From Stomoxys calcitrans (taxonomy: Eukaryota > Arthropoda > Insecta > Diptera > Muscidae), in the NCBI RefSeq assembly GCF_963082655.1, contig NC_081554.1, positions 53,185,609 to 53,249,608 of the forward strand: a DNA stretch of 64,000 bases, in the 5' to 3' direction. Of this stretch, positions 23,150 through 35,400 are shown in pieces. The notes under the pieces were generated by a model. It saw only the letters and a program-made list of their open reading frames with translations. It made no database searches and was not told where the DNA came from. Numbering within the stretch: the stretch's first letter is position 1; every line of letters starts with the position of its first letter. Both the position numbers and the translations under genes were made by a program.

Positions 23150-23832
23150 AACTTAAGGATTTTCTAGAAAATTTTCAAATTATGAAAATTTTTTTAAATT
23201 TTTCAAATCTTGATCAATTTTTAAATTTCGATAAATTTTCAAATTTTGATAAATTTTCCAAATTTCGATAAATTTTTCAAATTGCGATAAATTTTTCAAA
23301 TTTCGAAAATTTTTTCAAATTTCGATAAATTTTTCGAATTTTGATAAAAGTTTCAAATTTCGATAAATTTTTCGAATTTTGATAAATTTTTCAAATTTTT
23401 GATAAATTTTTAAAATTTTGATAAATTTTTCAAATTTCGATAAATTTTTTAAATTTCTTTAAATTTTTCAAATTTTGATAAATTTTTCAAATTTCGATAA
23501 ATTTTTCAAATTTCGATAAATTTTTTAAATTTCGATAAACTTTCCAAATTTCGAAAAGTTTTTCAAATTTCCATAAAATTTCGATAAAATGTATCGAAAT
23601 TAGATACATTTTCCAAATTTCGATAAGTTTTTCACATTTCGAAAAAAATTTTCAAATTTCGATAAATTATTAAATTTCTATAATTTTTGATTAATTTTTC
23701 AAATTTCGCTAAATTTTTAAAATTTTGCAAAATTTTTCAAATTTCGATTAATTTTTCAAATTTCGATAAATTTTTCAAATTTCGATAAATTTTTCAAATT
23801 TCGATAAATTATTCAATTTTTGATTCATTTTT
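23150..23832. repeat. AT-rich 19-bp tandem array (AATTTTTCAAATTTCGATA), array 1
   Basis: The unit is about GATAAATTTTTCAAATTTC (18-20 bp) with single-base variation. The same motif forms at least eight arrays in this window. Confidence 0.9.
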
Positions 23833-24000
23833 GGGTTACAAAAGGTTGAAAGGGTTGTCCACCATAGGTGCATTCACTAGGAAGCCAATCTAACCCATTG
23901 TACCCTAGACATAAAGAGATGAGAAAGAAGAAGTGAGGCCTCGGATCATATCTATAGGTTTTACAGGAGTAATGGAGAACCAGAGCAGGGGATGAAATGC

Positions 24001-24460
24001 CTAACCCTTATAGAAGCACGTGTGTGCATACGCCGGATCTTGTGGCACCATCCGTCGAAACCATTCCATCCCGTCCACAAATCTCAGGAGGCCTTCCCAA
24101 GATCCCAAACGAGTCCCCAAATATACTGCGTTCTTACAGCTCAGAACCTGAGCAGGGCAAATGCTCGATAGTTTCTTTCTCAACCTTAGCAAGACAACTA
24201 CTGCAGAAGTAATTGTGCGGTATTCGCACGCAGTCAATGATAAGCCCGAGCGCCTTAGCGGTCCATCAAGCATCCGCCTAGTCCCATCATGCCACCAATT
24301 TTGTTTCGATTTTTCGAATTTTGATAAATGTTTAAAGTTTTGATAAATTTTTCCACTATCTACAACCTGTGGACTCGCCAGGTAGCTTTCAGTTAAGCTT
24401 CCCGCGATAACGATGGACACCACACAAGTCGGAGTTTACAATCCCAGCCTGTGTGATTCA
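24001..24460 (-). mobile_element. LINE 3'-end remnant between AT arrays
   Basis: The minus-strand frame from 24423 contains CEYRTITSAVVVLLRLRKKLSSICPAQVLSCKNA-like sequence in the position and style of the Cys/His C-terminal segment of the RNase-H LINEs (compare 1168-1611), then a short C-terminal FVDGMEWF. An AT-array fragment interrupts it at 24303-24352. The segment after that (24360-24450) is also found at 23020-23100, so part of it is duplicated. Confidence 0.5.
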
Positions 24461-24469
24461 ATAACTGTT

Positions 24470-26384
24470 TGGTATTAAAACCAATAACGGTTTGATATTA
24501 AAACCGGTAACACATTCGCATTAAAATCAATACCACTTTGGTAATGAGGCTAGTACCAAACGGTACTAAACATTTTTTTAATTCCATATTTTAAAGAAAG
24601 ACCCCCGAGTGTCTTTATTTGCTAACCCTCAAGTCTTTTCATTGCTTTGTTGCCCACTGAAAACACATCTCACTTTTCACTTCTCCGAAACACTGTCTCA
24701 ACAGCAAGGCATCACTGTCACAAAACAACTGCCATTAAATTCCCTTTTTAAATAAAAATATCTATGGTGGATCTATTCGCATTTATCCCAGCTTTAGAAT
24801 TACGTGCCATAGGCATGTAGTTGTAGTACTCAAGACAACTATAATCCCTGCTACTTTTACATTGCAAAAGAAGGAAGGTATACTTTTGAATAGTCATGGC
24901 TTGAGGCCAAAAAAAGCATTAAATGCATCTTAGGAAAATATTTCCACGTATTCAAGTCCTATAAAAAGGTATTTTTCCTAAGAACCTACAACCATGGGCT
25001 TTATGTTGCAGCGCATCATGAGAGTAGGGCTGATGAAGCAACAAAACTTTTCACTTTAAATAGTGTAATTTATAACGTAAGTCATCCTTCAACCATGTGT
25101 AAGTCACAACATTTGTATGCAAATGTGGCGACACCACACAAAAATTCTTCTAAATGACATTGCCTCCATATGTTCTAGCTACTATGGTACCTTCGACATG
25201 GGTGGCCCACTCACACATACGCTGTATTGTGTCACTTTGGAAAACCATGTAAGTATTTGAAAAATTTCCTTGTAATGTTTGCTTGAAATATATAATAAAT
25301 CGCCTTTTTCGCTTCTAGCCCTTGGGGGTAGAATTGTGACAAATGGTGTGACACACAAGTGTGTGTAAAGGATGGTGTGTGTGTGTGTAGGTCTAAAAAA
25401 TTTTTAACATTTGCACGTGTGAAGGGAAAAGGATTATATTTCTAAAGAAATGCCACATTAATGATGCTTTTATATAATGAAAAAAATTCGAGTGAAAATA
25501 TTGTGGGTTTTTTTCCATTAGGATTAACAGCAAATTAAGCTGAAATCCCTCATCCATTATAACCTTCATCGCTATTATGGCAACTGGGAGAATGTAATTT
25601 ATTAAATAGGTTTGTAATATGCAAAGAGGAAGATGAAAGAGGCTCCTTTGTTTATTTTCAGCCAATTCCGAACACCGTACCATCACATGATACCTCTTAC
25701 AGAGAAGTTGTACAAAGCTGCCATAATAACAAATGTCGTCAACAAATGATAACCGCTGTGAATGTCCTTGATGATTTCGATGGTAATAGAATTCTAGTAA
25801 ACCGCGCTATAAGGGGACTTGGTAACCTTAGAAAATGGTATAGGCCTCAATCACTCTAACACAGAACATGTTCTTGGCTACGAATTAAATATTAACAAGG
25901 GCACACCCTAACCTATAAAATCTCCAAGAGGACATGTGGAGCATCCATGACAATGGTGGTCTTGAAGCAATGTTATTTGGAAGAAGAGTGCGAATCTCAC
26001 AAACAAAAAGAAGACAGTATCACCCCCAAAATCCACCAGAAGGCCATAGAAACCGAAAAGCCCACTACGGAATTGGAAGAAAAGGCATTAAGAAACTGAA
26101 ATGATCCTAAAAAAGGCATCAGAATAGAAATTATGATCCTAAAAAAATCTGAAAATATAAAAGTTTAACTCAACATGTAGGGAAGGACTTTTGATTTCGT
26201 GAAACTTTTGGTTTTAGATGTGCGAAAAAGAATTCAGCTATTTGGAATCGTCCAAATTTAGCTTGAATTAAAGAAATCGATGCCAAACCATTTCAGCTTA
26301 AAATGGTAGAAAGACTTTTCATTATGTACATTCAAGAAAAAATGCATAGCCAATATCCCTAATTAAGGGGATACTCGATAAAGT
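24470..26384. other. No gene seen; short (GGTATTAAAACC)-like repeat and a GT run
   Basis: Positions 24470-24570 hold four degenerate ATTAAAACCAATA units. 25376-25391 is a short GT run. 25690-26090 is of slightly higher GC and might be a worn retroelement, but no motif supports this. 26090-26370 is repeated at 26755-27060. Confidence 0.45.
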
Positions 26385-28505
26385 TTGTTAAATTTCGATA
26401 AGTTTTTTACACTTTGATAAATTTTTCAAATTTCGACAAATTTTCCAAATTTCGATAAATTTTTCACATTTCTAATAATTTTTTAAATTTCGATAAAATT
26501 TTCAAATTTCGATAAATTTTGCGAATTTTGATAAATTCTTCAAATTTCCATAAATTTTGATAAATTTTTCAAATTTCGATAAAATTTTCAAATTTCGATA
26601 AATTTTGCGAATTTTGATAAATTCTTCAAATTTCCATAAATTTTGATAAATTTTTCAAATTTCGATAAAATTTTTCAATAATTTTTCGATAAAATTTTTC
26701 GATAAAATTTTCAAATATCGATAAATGCTTAAAAGTTTATTGAGTTTCCTTTTTCCAATATGAAGAATGCAATGGATATACAGATCAGAATAGAAATTAT
26801 GATCCTAATTTTTATCCTAAAAAAAATCTGAAAATATAAAAGTTTAACTCAACATGTAAGAAAGGACTCATGGTTCCATGAAATGTTTGGTTTGGGATGT
26901 GCGTAAAAGAATTCAGTCCGAAAAGAATCGTCCGAATTTAGCTTAAATCAAAGAAATCGATGCCAAACCATTTCAGCTTAAAATTGTAGAAAGACTTTTC
27001 TTCATGTACATTCAAGAAAAAACTAATAGCCAATATCCCTTCTAAAGGGAATAATCGATAAAATTTGTTAAATTTCAGTTTTTCACATTCTGACAAACTT
27101 TTCTAATTTCGACAAATTTTTCAAATTTCGAATAATTTTCCAAATTTCGATATATTTTTCAAATTACGATAAAATTTTCAACATTTCGAATATTGGATAA
27201 TTTTTTAAAATTTTGATAAATTTTGCAAATTTCGATAAAATTTTTAAATTTCGATAAATTTTTTAAATTTCAAAAATTTTTAACATTTCGATAAATTTTT
27301 CAAATTTCGATATATGTTTTAAATTTTTCAAATTTCGATACATTTTCCGAATTTTGATCATTTTTTTAAATTCCGATAAATTTTGCAAATTTCCATACAT
27401 TTTTCAAATTTCGATAAAATTTTCAAATTTTGATAAATTTTTCAAATTTCGATAAATTTTTCAAATTTCTATATATATTTTAAACTTCAATAAATTTTTA
27501 AAATTTCGATAAATTTTGATAAGATCTTCAAGTTTGATAAATTTCGATAAATATCTGAAACTTCGAATACTTAAATTTATGACAAACTTTTCAGATTTCG
27601 AAACATTTTACAAATTTCTATATTTATTTCAAATTTTGAGAAAAATTTCAAACTTCAATAAAATTTTCAAACGTTTGTAAACTTTCAATAAATTTCTCTC
27701 ATGTCGATAAATTTTGAAATATTTTTAAATTTCGATAAATATATCGCATTTCAAAGAATTTTTCGGACTTTTTTTTAAATTTGGTTAAATTTTTAATAAT
27801 TTGATAAATATTTCAAGTTTCGATAAAGTTTTCCAATTTTACAATTTTGATAAAGTCTTTAAATATGATATATTTCGATAAATATTTGAAACTTCGATAA
27901 TTTTTCAAATTTCGATACATTTTAGAAATTTCGATATATTTTTCAAGTATTGATAAAATTTTCAAACTTCGATAATTTTTCAAATTTTGATACATTTTAA
28001 AAATTCCGATAAATTTTTCCAATATCGATAAAATTTTCCATTTTCTATGAATTTTTAAAATTTCGATAAAAATTTCAAATTTCGATATTTATTTCATATT
28101 TCGATAAATTTTTCAAATTTCGATACATATTTCATATTTCGATAAATTTTTCAATTTCGATAAAATTTTTAAATTTCGATAATTTACTAATTTTGATAAA
28201 ATTTTAAATTTCGATAATATTTCCAAATTTCGATAAGATTTTCAAAATTTCGATAAATTTTTCAAATGTCTTTTCAGATTTTCAGAATTGTTTTTCGTAG
28301 ATTGATTTTTTTTTTTTGGAATGTTCGATATATATTCCAACTATCGATAATTTTTTGCAAATTTTGAACAAAATTTTAAATATCTATAAATTTTTCAAAT
28401 TTCGATAATATTTTCAAATTCCGATAATTTTTTTTTAATTTCTAAAAAAATTTTATTATTAATAAATTTTTGCTTGATACGTTTTATTAAATTTCGATTA
28501 TTTTT
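26090..28505. repeat. Higher-order repeat: ~300-bp unit alternating with 19-bp AT arrays
   Basis: The block CAGAATAGAAATTATGATCC..AAATATAAAAGTTTAACTC..GAATCGTCC occurs at ~26110-26375 and ~26780-27060. Each copy leads into an AT-rich (TTTCGATAAATTTTTCAAA)n array, 26385-26745 and 27060-28505. This gives a composite unit of ~670 bp, the second with a longer array. Confidence 0.85.
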
Positions 28506-29507
28506 ATACCCTTCACCATAGGATGGGGGGTATACTAATTTCGTCATTCTGTTTGTAACTACTCGAAATATTCGTCTGAGACCCCATAAAGTATATATAT
28601 TCTTGATCGTCGCGACATTTTATGTCGATCTAGCCATGTCCGTCCGTCTGTCTGTCGAAAGCACGCTAACTTCCGAAGGAGTAAAGCTAGCCGCTTGACA
28701 TTTTGCACAAATTCTTTTTATTAGTGTAGGTCGGTTGGTATTGTAAATGGGCCATATCGGTCCATGCCATATAAACCGATCTCATGGGTCTTGACTTCTT
28801 GAGCCTCTAGAGGGCGCAATTCTTATCCGATTGGAATCAAATTTTGCACGAGATATTTTGTTATGATATCCAACAACTGTGTTAAGTATGGTTTAAATCG
28901 GTTCAAAACCTGATATAGCTGCCATATAAATCGAACTGGGGACTTGACTTCTTGAGCTTCTAGAGGGCGCAATTCCTATCCTATTTCGATGAAATTTTCC
29001 ATGACGTATTTTATTATGATATCCAACAACTGTGCCAATTAAGGTTCAAATCGGTTCATAACCTGATATAGCTGTCATATAAACCGATCTGGGACCTTGA
29101 CTTCTTGAGCCTCTAGAGGTCGCAATTATTATCCGATTTGCCTGAAATTTTGTACAACGCATCCTCTCATGACCATTAACATATGTGTTTATTATGGTCT
29201 GAATTGGTCTATAGGCCGATACAGCTCCCATATAAATCGATCTCTCTATTTTACTTCTTGAGCCCATAAAGGGCGCAATTCTTATTCGAATTGGCTGACA
29301 TTTTACACAGGTCTTCAACATAAAATTTAATTGTGGTCCAAACCGGACCATATCTCGATATCGCTCTAATAGCAGAGCAAATCTTTTCTTATATCCTTTT
29401 TTTTTTGCCTAAGAAGAGATGCCGGGAAAAAAACTGGACAAATGCGATCCATGGTGGAGGGTATATAAGGTTCTGCCCGGCCGAAATTAGCACGCTTTTA
29501 CTTGTTT
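28504..29507 (+). mobile_element. DINE-1-like element (E3)
   Basis: The 5' end is TTATACCCTTCACCATAGG at 28504, then AAGTATATATATTCTTGATCG, GATCTAGCCATGTCCGTCCG and internal ~150-bp units (CTTGACTTCTTGAGCCTCTAG). The 3' end is GGTATATAAGGTTCTGCCCG.., then TTAGCACGCTTTTACTTGTTT. It sits inside the AT array and has split it (array resumes at ~29515). The internal units differ from those of E2, so this is another subfamily. Confidence 0.85.
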
Positions 29508-29514
29508 GTTTCCA

Positions 29515-29790
29515 AGTTCGATATATATTTCAATTTTCGATCAGTTTTACCAAATTTTGAACAAAATTTTAAATATCAATAAATTCTTCAAATTTCGATA
29601 ATATTTACAAATTCCGATCATTTTTTTTTAAATTTCTAAAAAAATTTTATATTTTTTTTATAAATATTTAACATTTGAATTAATCTTTGCTTGAGACGTT
29701 TTATTAAACTTCGACTATTTTTTTATAATTCGATATATATTTAAATTTTTTGAATTTCGATAAATTTTTGCAAATTCATAGCATTTGCTA
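29515..29790. repeat. AT-rich 19-bp array, continuation after E3
   Basis: This carries the same degenerate AATTTCGATAATTTTTCAAA words as 27060-28505. A second, very short DINE 3' terminus follows at ~29795-29860 (GTGGAGGCTATATAAG.., GGCCCGGCCGAACTTAACAC). Confidence 0.75.
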
Positions 29791-29864
29791 ATCTACAAAT
29801 GCGATCCATTGTGGAGGCTATATAAGAATCGGCCCGGCCGAACTTAACACGTTGTTTCTTTGTT

Positions 29865-31140
29865 TTTATTTTTTTCTTTTAGTATACAAATAATCATTTC
29901 CCATTTTCATAAAAAAATTATCATCTACTTATCATTTTCTAATTTTTCATTCAATATAAAAAATCATCTTCCTTTTATTTCCGAAATTATTATCATTTTT
30001 TCTGTTGCTACTCTTGGGCTCTTGCCACATAGCAAACATTTCTTGTTTGCTGGCCAAAGGTATGGATGATGGCGGCAGTAAGCCTTGACACTTTTTCACC
30101 ATTTACATAATTGTTGTTTAAGTCGATGTCAGCCAGCGTGGCATTCACTTGGTGCTTGATGTTGGTGTTGGAGTCTGCCGACAGGAAGACATTTGTAAAC
30201 ATTTTGTCGAGTTATCTTGAGCCTGGTGAGTTATGCATACTCTCTCACATGAAATTTATAGGCCTTTTTGGTTAAATTAGTCCTTCGTCTGCCAAGATGG
30301 TGAGGATGTTGACGATGATGTCTGCTTTGGTGACGATGATGATGAGGAATATGTGTGACATTACAGAATGTGTGGAAATTAATCTTAATGTTTGTTTTAG
30401 AACTTATTGCCAGCAGCGGCATCATTGCCCTTCTTTCGGTGCTACCACATCCTCTTTGTCGCAGTCATGTAAGGATACATGAATATATGTCAGCGTCAAT
30501 ATTTGATGAAGTACTTCCATATCTTTTTATGTCCCTATTCGATGTGATGTGACAAATGTACAATGTTGCGATTATAGCTGGCATGAGAGAAAAGTTTATT
30601 AATTTTAAGTGTAAGGCGACGGCGACAAACACAACGACAACAACGACGCCAACAATGATTGATGGTGAAACTCTAATAAAGCTTTTGCTGTAATACTGTT
30701 TGAGACATTTTGTTTCCTTGAGGGGATTATTGAGGTATTTGTCATCAAAGTTTAAAGACAATGATAGATTTGTAAAACAAATCTTTTACTTAGCTTCAAC
30801 AACAGCGAGTTTTTGTGTCACCAATGTCTTGAAGGGAGGGATTTTTATCAAAAGTAGAAAAATAGGAAGTGGGGAAATTTTTATAGATATTCAAAGATAA
30901 GGCAAATCTACTATGAAATCAATTGGCCACAAATGCTTTTGAAGAAGGGTTATAGCATTCTTAATCTTTGATTTCCGTAGTCCATGACAAGTGTGGTATA
31001 GGTTTTCAATGTCTTCCCCTAGAAATCGATCTCCGAGTTCTAATTTGCTGAGAGTTTAGTGAGCTAATTCTTCACTCAATGAAGTCGACGGACGTTGGGC
31101 CCATCAACATACATCAACATCCATATCGAATAGGGCTTTC
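29865..31140. other. Intron 1 sequence without recognised features
   Basis: Short open frames on both strands (30297-30482, 30465-30761) lack domains. A GATGATGATGA-type tract lies near 30310-30350. Confidence 0.5.
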
Positions 31141-31145
31141 CCTAC

Positions 31146-31440
31146 TGCATGTGCCCTTATGACGCTGAACGCCTGGGTTCGAATCATGGCGAAACCATCA
31201 AAAATAATTTTCAGCAGTGGTTTTCCCCTCTAAATGCTGGCAACATTTGTGAGGTACTGTGCCATGTAAAACTTCTCTCCCAAGAGGTACTCGCTCTGCG
31301 GCAAGCCGTTGGAACTCGACTATAAAAAACAAGGTCCCTTATCATTGAGCTTAAACCTAAAATCGGACAGCACTCATTGATATGAGAGAAGTTTGCCCCG
31401 GTTCTTTAGTGTTCATGTTCATGGGCAAAATTTGCAATTT
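31146..31440 (+). mobile_element. SINE family A, 5'-truncated
   Basis: The copy begins within the head (GCCCTTATGACGCTGAACG), has the B box GGGTTCGAATCATGG, a full body and the tail ATGGGCAAAATTTGCAATTTT. Confidence 0.85.
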
Positions 31441-31815
31441 TTTGTGCCCTTCACCTTACTATACTCCCAACTTCATAAATCATGCAAAAGTGTGGGTGTT
31501 TACCAGCACACGTTGAGTAAAATTACCTTGAATTGTTTTTCTCTGAAAGCAATTAACATGGAATAAATGTAACATTTCATATGAACTCGTATGCAATCTG
31601 GTATGTGTTTTTATTCGTCAAAATCAAGACCTTAATGGAAGACATTTCTCAATAAAAATGATGAAATAAATAAAAGAATTTGCTGCATTATAATAAAGTA
31701 TTTCTGGGAATGTATAAATAAAAAATGTCAGACAGTGGCAGGGCATGGACAATTTTTAATATTTAAAAAACTGCATGTGATTGAGAGATGTACGAGTATA
31801 CAAAAAAATCAAATT

Positions 31816-32030
31816 TGTCCATGAACATTCCATGAAAGACAAACTTCTCTCATATCAATAAGTGCTGTCCGCTTCAAGTTTTTAGCTCAATGATAGTGGG
31901 CTTATGCTTTATAGTCCTGTCCAAAAGTCGCGCCGCAGTGCTACACCTCTTTTGGGAAGAAGAAGTCTTTACATGGTAAAGTGCCTAACAAATAACGCCA
32001 GTTTTAGGAGGGGATAACCACTGCTGAAAA
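31816..32030 (-). mobile_element. SINE family A, 5'-truncated, abutting a mariner transposase
   Basis: The minus-strand body starts at ~32030 with TTTTCAGCAGTGGTTATCC and ends with CATGGACAAATTTGA near 31816. It joins directly to the transposase after HVQTDKP, so the mariner 3' end is missing from here. Confidence 0.8.
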
Positions 32031-32958
32031 GCAGGCTTGTCTGTTTGGACATGAGCTTTAATATATCCCCACAAAAAATAGTCCAAATGAGTTAAATCGC
32101 ACGATCTAGGTGGCCAATTAACCGGTTTCGAATGTGAAATAAAATGTGCACCGAACTCGGCTCTCAATAAGTCCATTGGTACTCGAACTGTATGGCATGT
32201 GGCACTGTCTTGTTGAAACCACATGTCATGCAAGTCAAGATCTTGCATTTTGGGCAAAAAAAAACTTGGATATCATCTCACGATAACGCCCACCATTCAC
32301 AGTTATGTTACGATTCGCATCATCTTTGAAGAAGTACGGTCCAATGATGCCACCAGCACATAAACCGCACCAAACTGTGACTTGTATGGGATGCATTGGT
32401 AGCTCTTGCAATGCTTCTGGCTGATGTTCATTCCAAAATCGCAGTTACGTTACGATTCGCATCATCTTTGAAGAAGTACGGTCCAATGATGCCACCAGCA
32501 CATAAACCGCACCAAACTGTGACTTGTATGGGATGCATTGGTAGCTCTTGCAATGCTTCTGGCTGATGTTCACTCCAAAATCGCAGTTACGTTACAATTC
32601 GCATCATCTTTAAAGAAGTACGGTCCAATGATGCCACCAGCCCATAAACCGCACCAAACTGTGACTTTTTCTGGATGAATTGGTAGCTCTCGCAATGCTT
32701 CTGGCTGACTTTCACTCCAAAGTCCACTTATTCACGTACCTATTGAGCCGAAAATGAGCTTCGTCGTAGTATGAAAGAAGCGAGCAGCCATTTTGATAAT
32801 AAAATGCAATAATTTGCAAGCGTTGTACGTTTATAAGACGATTCATGTCTAAATTGTAGACCAAACTGAAGTATTTGACGGTGAAACAAAATACGAAACG
32901 TCCGAGAGCTATTTAAACCAAAGCTGCCAAAAAGATATTAGCTAAAAAAAATCACCCT
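32031..32958 (-). pseudogene. Dead DD41D-type mariner transposase with a tandem triplication
   Basis: This encodes a DDE/D transposase of the Tc1/mariner superfamily. The TIR end AAGGGTGATTTTTTTT reads inward from ~32958 on the minus strand. Visible motifs are a first catalytic segment YYDEAHFRLN (~32770-32740), HP..VTVWCGL.AGGIIGPYFF, a second segment WFQQDSATCHT (~32220) and a third segment PPRSCDLTHLDYFLWG. The second and third acidic residues are separated by 41 residues, hence DD41D. The N-terminal DNA-binding region is almost entirely deleted, and a ~142-bp segment is present three times (starts ~32300, 32442, 32584). The 3' end is cut by a SINE. Confidence 0.85.
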
Positions 32959-33040
32959 TTACTATGCTCAAAGCCAAGATTATCAACACTGATGGAAGGC
33001 TCATATAACTCTACAGAGATGGCTTCATTTGTGGCTTTTA

Positions 33041-33136
33041 TTGGGTTGCCCAAAAAGTAATTGCGGATTTTTTAAAAAAAAAGTAAATGCATTTTCACTA
33101 TATGAAAAATCCGCAATTACTTTTTGGGCAACCCAA
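33041..33136 (+). mobile_element. Mariner MITE, 96-bp internally deleted copy
   Basis: Both TIRs (TTGGGTTGCCCAAAAAG..) and TA flanks (33039-33040, 33137-33138) are intact, but about 140 bp of the interior is missing. What remains of the interior is GTAAATGCATTTTCACTATAT. Confidence 0.9.
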
Positions 33137-33139
33137 TAG

Positions 33140-33400
33140 AATTCGTTTGGATTCTTGGTTCCATCCAGAAGGAAAGGCAAAAGATGGTTGCCTACGCCAA
33201 TGACGACATCATAATGGTGGATGACCTCTTTCTCTGTACCATAACAGATTTCGTTCAGGGGCCGTTAAGTTAGGTGTCTGGATGGTCGAAGCTCAATGAG
33301 CTTAGTAACAATGCGCTGGTACTTGTCATTAGAAAACGAAAGCTGGGCGTTTTCAGAGCTCCAGTCCTGAATAAAGTGCCGCTTTCTTCGAAGGCTTAGT
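33140..33400 (+). mobile_element. LINE RT fragment with a damaged catalytic YADD
   Basis: The plus frame reads KMVAYANDDIIMVDDLFLCTI, where YANDD stands for the usual YADD of the RT palm, followed by LNELSNNALVLVIRKRKLGVFRAPVLNKVPLS. This matches the segment after motif C in insect LINEs. The insertion breaking YADD, plus stops, shows it is dead. Confidence 0.65.
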
Positions 33401-33433
33401 ACATGGCCGACATGAGGATCCAATTTCTCCTAG

Positions 33434-33573
33434 CGAATTGCAAATTTTGTCCATGACAATTCCACTAAGGAACAGGGGAAATTTGGTGGAAATTTTTTCT
33501 GGTGGTCTCGCCAGGATTCGAACCCAGGCGTTCAGAGTCATAGGCGAAAATACGCTGCGCTACGGTGGCCTCT
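33434..33573 (-). mobile_element. SINE family A, internally deleted
   Basis: The minus-strand head GGCCACCGTAGCGCAGCG and B box GGGTTCGAATCCTGG are present, then the copy jumps from the AATTTTTTC/CACC region to the tail (AACAGGGG..CATGGACAAAATTTGC). Confidence 0.8.
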
Positions 33574-33581
33574 CCTAGCGA

Positions 33582-33940
33582 ATTTGAATGCAAATTTTGC
33601 CCATAAACATTCCACTGTGGAACAGGGGCAAACTTCTCACATATCAATGAGTGCAGTCCGATTCAAGTTTAAGCTCAATGATAAGGGCCCTCCTTTTTAT
33701 AGCCCAGTCCGATAAGGGGCCTCCTTTTTATAGCCTAGTCCGAACGGCGTGCCGCAGTGCGACACCTCTTTGGAGAGAAGCTTTACATGGCATAGTACCT
33801 AACAAATGTTGTCACCATAAGAAGGGGAAAACCATTGCTGGAAATTTTTTCTGGTGGTCTTGCCAGGATTCGAACCCAGGCGTTTAGCGTCATAGGCGGA
33901 CACGTGTTAGCCTCTGCGCTACGGTGGCCTCCGGTGGCCT
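33582..33940 (-). mobile_element. SINE family A, full length with a short body duplication
   Basis: The minus-strand head is at ~33935, the B box GGGTTCGAATCCTGG at ~33870, and the body CCTCTTTGGAGAG (plus strand) and tail are at 33590-33660. A ~35-bp body segment (TCCTTTTTATAGCC-AGTCCGA) is tandemly repeated at 33691-33740. It lies head-to-tail with the preceding copy. Confidence 0.85.
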
Positions 33941-34139
33941 CTTCTAGCGATTCCACTTGATAAAATATCGAAAGGCAGGATTATAAAGCATCACTAATGT
34001 AAGGCTAGATTAGGATGATTGTGACTTGAGAAACTCTGCAAGGAAGGGTTTTATCCCCTCTTCTGTGGATTTTAGTTATCTGTGGGATTTTCATGACCTA
34101 TGAGGAAGAATGGTTGAAGTTTGTTGCGCATGGACGGTC

Positions 34140-34650
34140 AAGCGACGCTGAAAGGTCTGACATAAGACCACGTGAGGTCTACACGGAAAAGTAGATGCTA
34201 CGAACTTCTTGCGAACATGGGAAGGACTATTATACTTAGCTAGGTCTTATTGGTGAGGTCTATACTTAACAGGAGATGCTACCAACTTCTTGCAAACATG
34301 GGAACGACTATGATGGTCAGCTAGGTCTAATTGATGGCGGGGAACAAGGCTGCTGACGAGCTGGCCAGTACTGGATCGCTGACAAGCGCCAATCATTATG
34401 CCCTTCCGTGTGAGAGCTTCTTGGCAGAATGTTCGCTTTTCTAGAAAACTGCGCGAATGAAGCATGGACTTGTGTTGTGAGTTGTATAGTGGCTAAGATC
34501 TTGTGGCCGAGTATTTTGCGAATCAAGACGAAGATATGTGACATCTTCGGGTTGGGAATGCATGATCTAGGACTGCTGAAAGGAGCCCTCCCGACTGAAA
34601 TTTTCTCTAAAGAGAAAATTTTTCTGAAAGACAAAATCTCTAAAGTCAAA
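34140..34650 (+). mobile_element. LINE RNase H / C-terminal remnant, partly tandem
   Basis: Plus-strand frames show GNKAADELASTGSLTSANHYALPCESFL (the end of an RNase H domain) and then RILWPSILRIKTKICDIFGLGMHDLGLLKGAL, the usual LINE segment preceding the C-terminal zinc-like motif. The preceding ~100 bp (GATGCTACCAACTTCTTGC..) is tandemly duplicated with changes (34190 and 34268). After ~34600 the sequence turns into a ~28-bp repeat of TTAGAGAAAATTTTCAT words. Confidence 0.55.
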
Positions 34651-34739
34651 ATTACATAGAAATGTTGTGTTTAGAGAAAATTTCATAAAAATTTTGTCCT
34701 TAGAGAAATTTTCATAAAAATTTTGTTTTTGGAGAAATT

Positions 34740-35340
34740 TTGTTTTGGGGCGGGGGTGGGCACTCCATCCGAAATTTGTATACCAAATTTTTGTTTTTAG
34801 GTTACTGTAAGGGGTCAAACAGAATTTCTTAAATCCCATCACCCATCTCCGAGATCTGGCGTTTCTGAAAATTAGGGTAGGGGAGAGGGCATCGTACTCT
34901 ACTCTCAAATTTCTTTTATTTGAGCCGCAATTGCCATCGATTTAGGGGGAGTTTATGGGGTGAGACGACCCCCAAACAATTTGCCTCAAAATTGGACATC
35001 AAATTCGTTAACTACAATCAAATACCCATTATTTGAACCCCTTATTGCCATAGTAGGCAAACATGGCCGGTTTGAAGGGAATTTAGGGGGCGGATCCTGA
35101 AATATTATCAGCATCGAGCTTGAACACGATTTAGTTTTAGCCCCATAATTTCACGCCTTTTGAAGGAGACAATCATGATACTCTGGGCTACGATTCTCGT
35201 ACAGATCCACACTAATTTATTTGTTCTGTATTGGTTATTAACATTTTGGATCATATCCCAAGCTACCACTTGTGATACCATATTTCTAAAGTTCAGCAGG
35301 TCCTCCTGTGTCTTTACCAATTTGAGGGCAAAAAGAGTAC
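34740..35340. repeat. Repeat family R3, fragment
   Basis: Words such as GAAATTTGTATACCAAATT, GTTACTGTAAGGGGTCAAAC and CATCTCCGAGATCTGGCGTT correspond to those at 38020-38120 and 45030-45300. It ends shortly before the DINE at 35401, as the other R3 copy also does. Confidence 0.6.
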
Positions 35341-35400
35341 TCTAATACCAAAGACCTTTTATTGATGACCTATACTATCCTGATCGGACTTCATATATTA

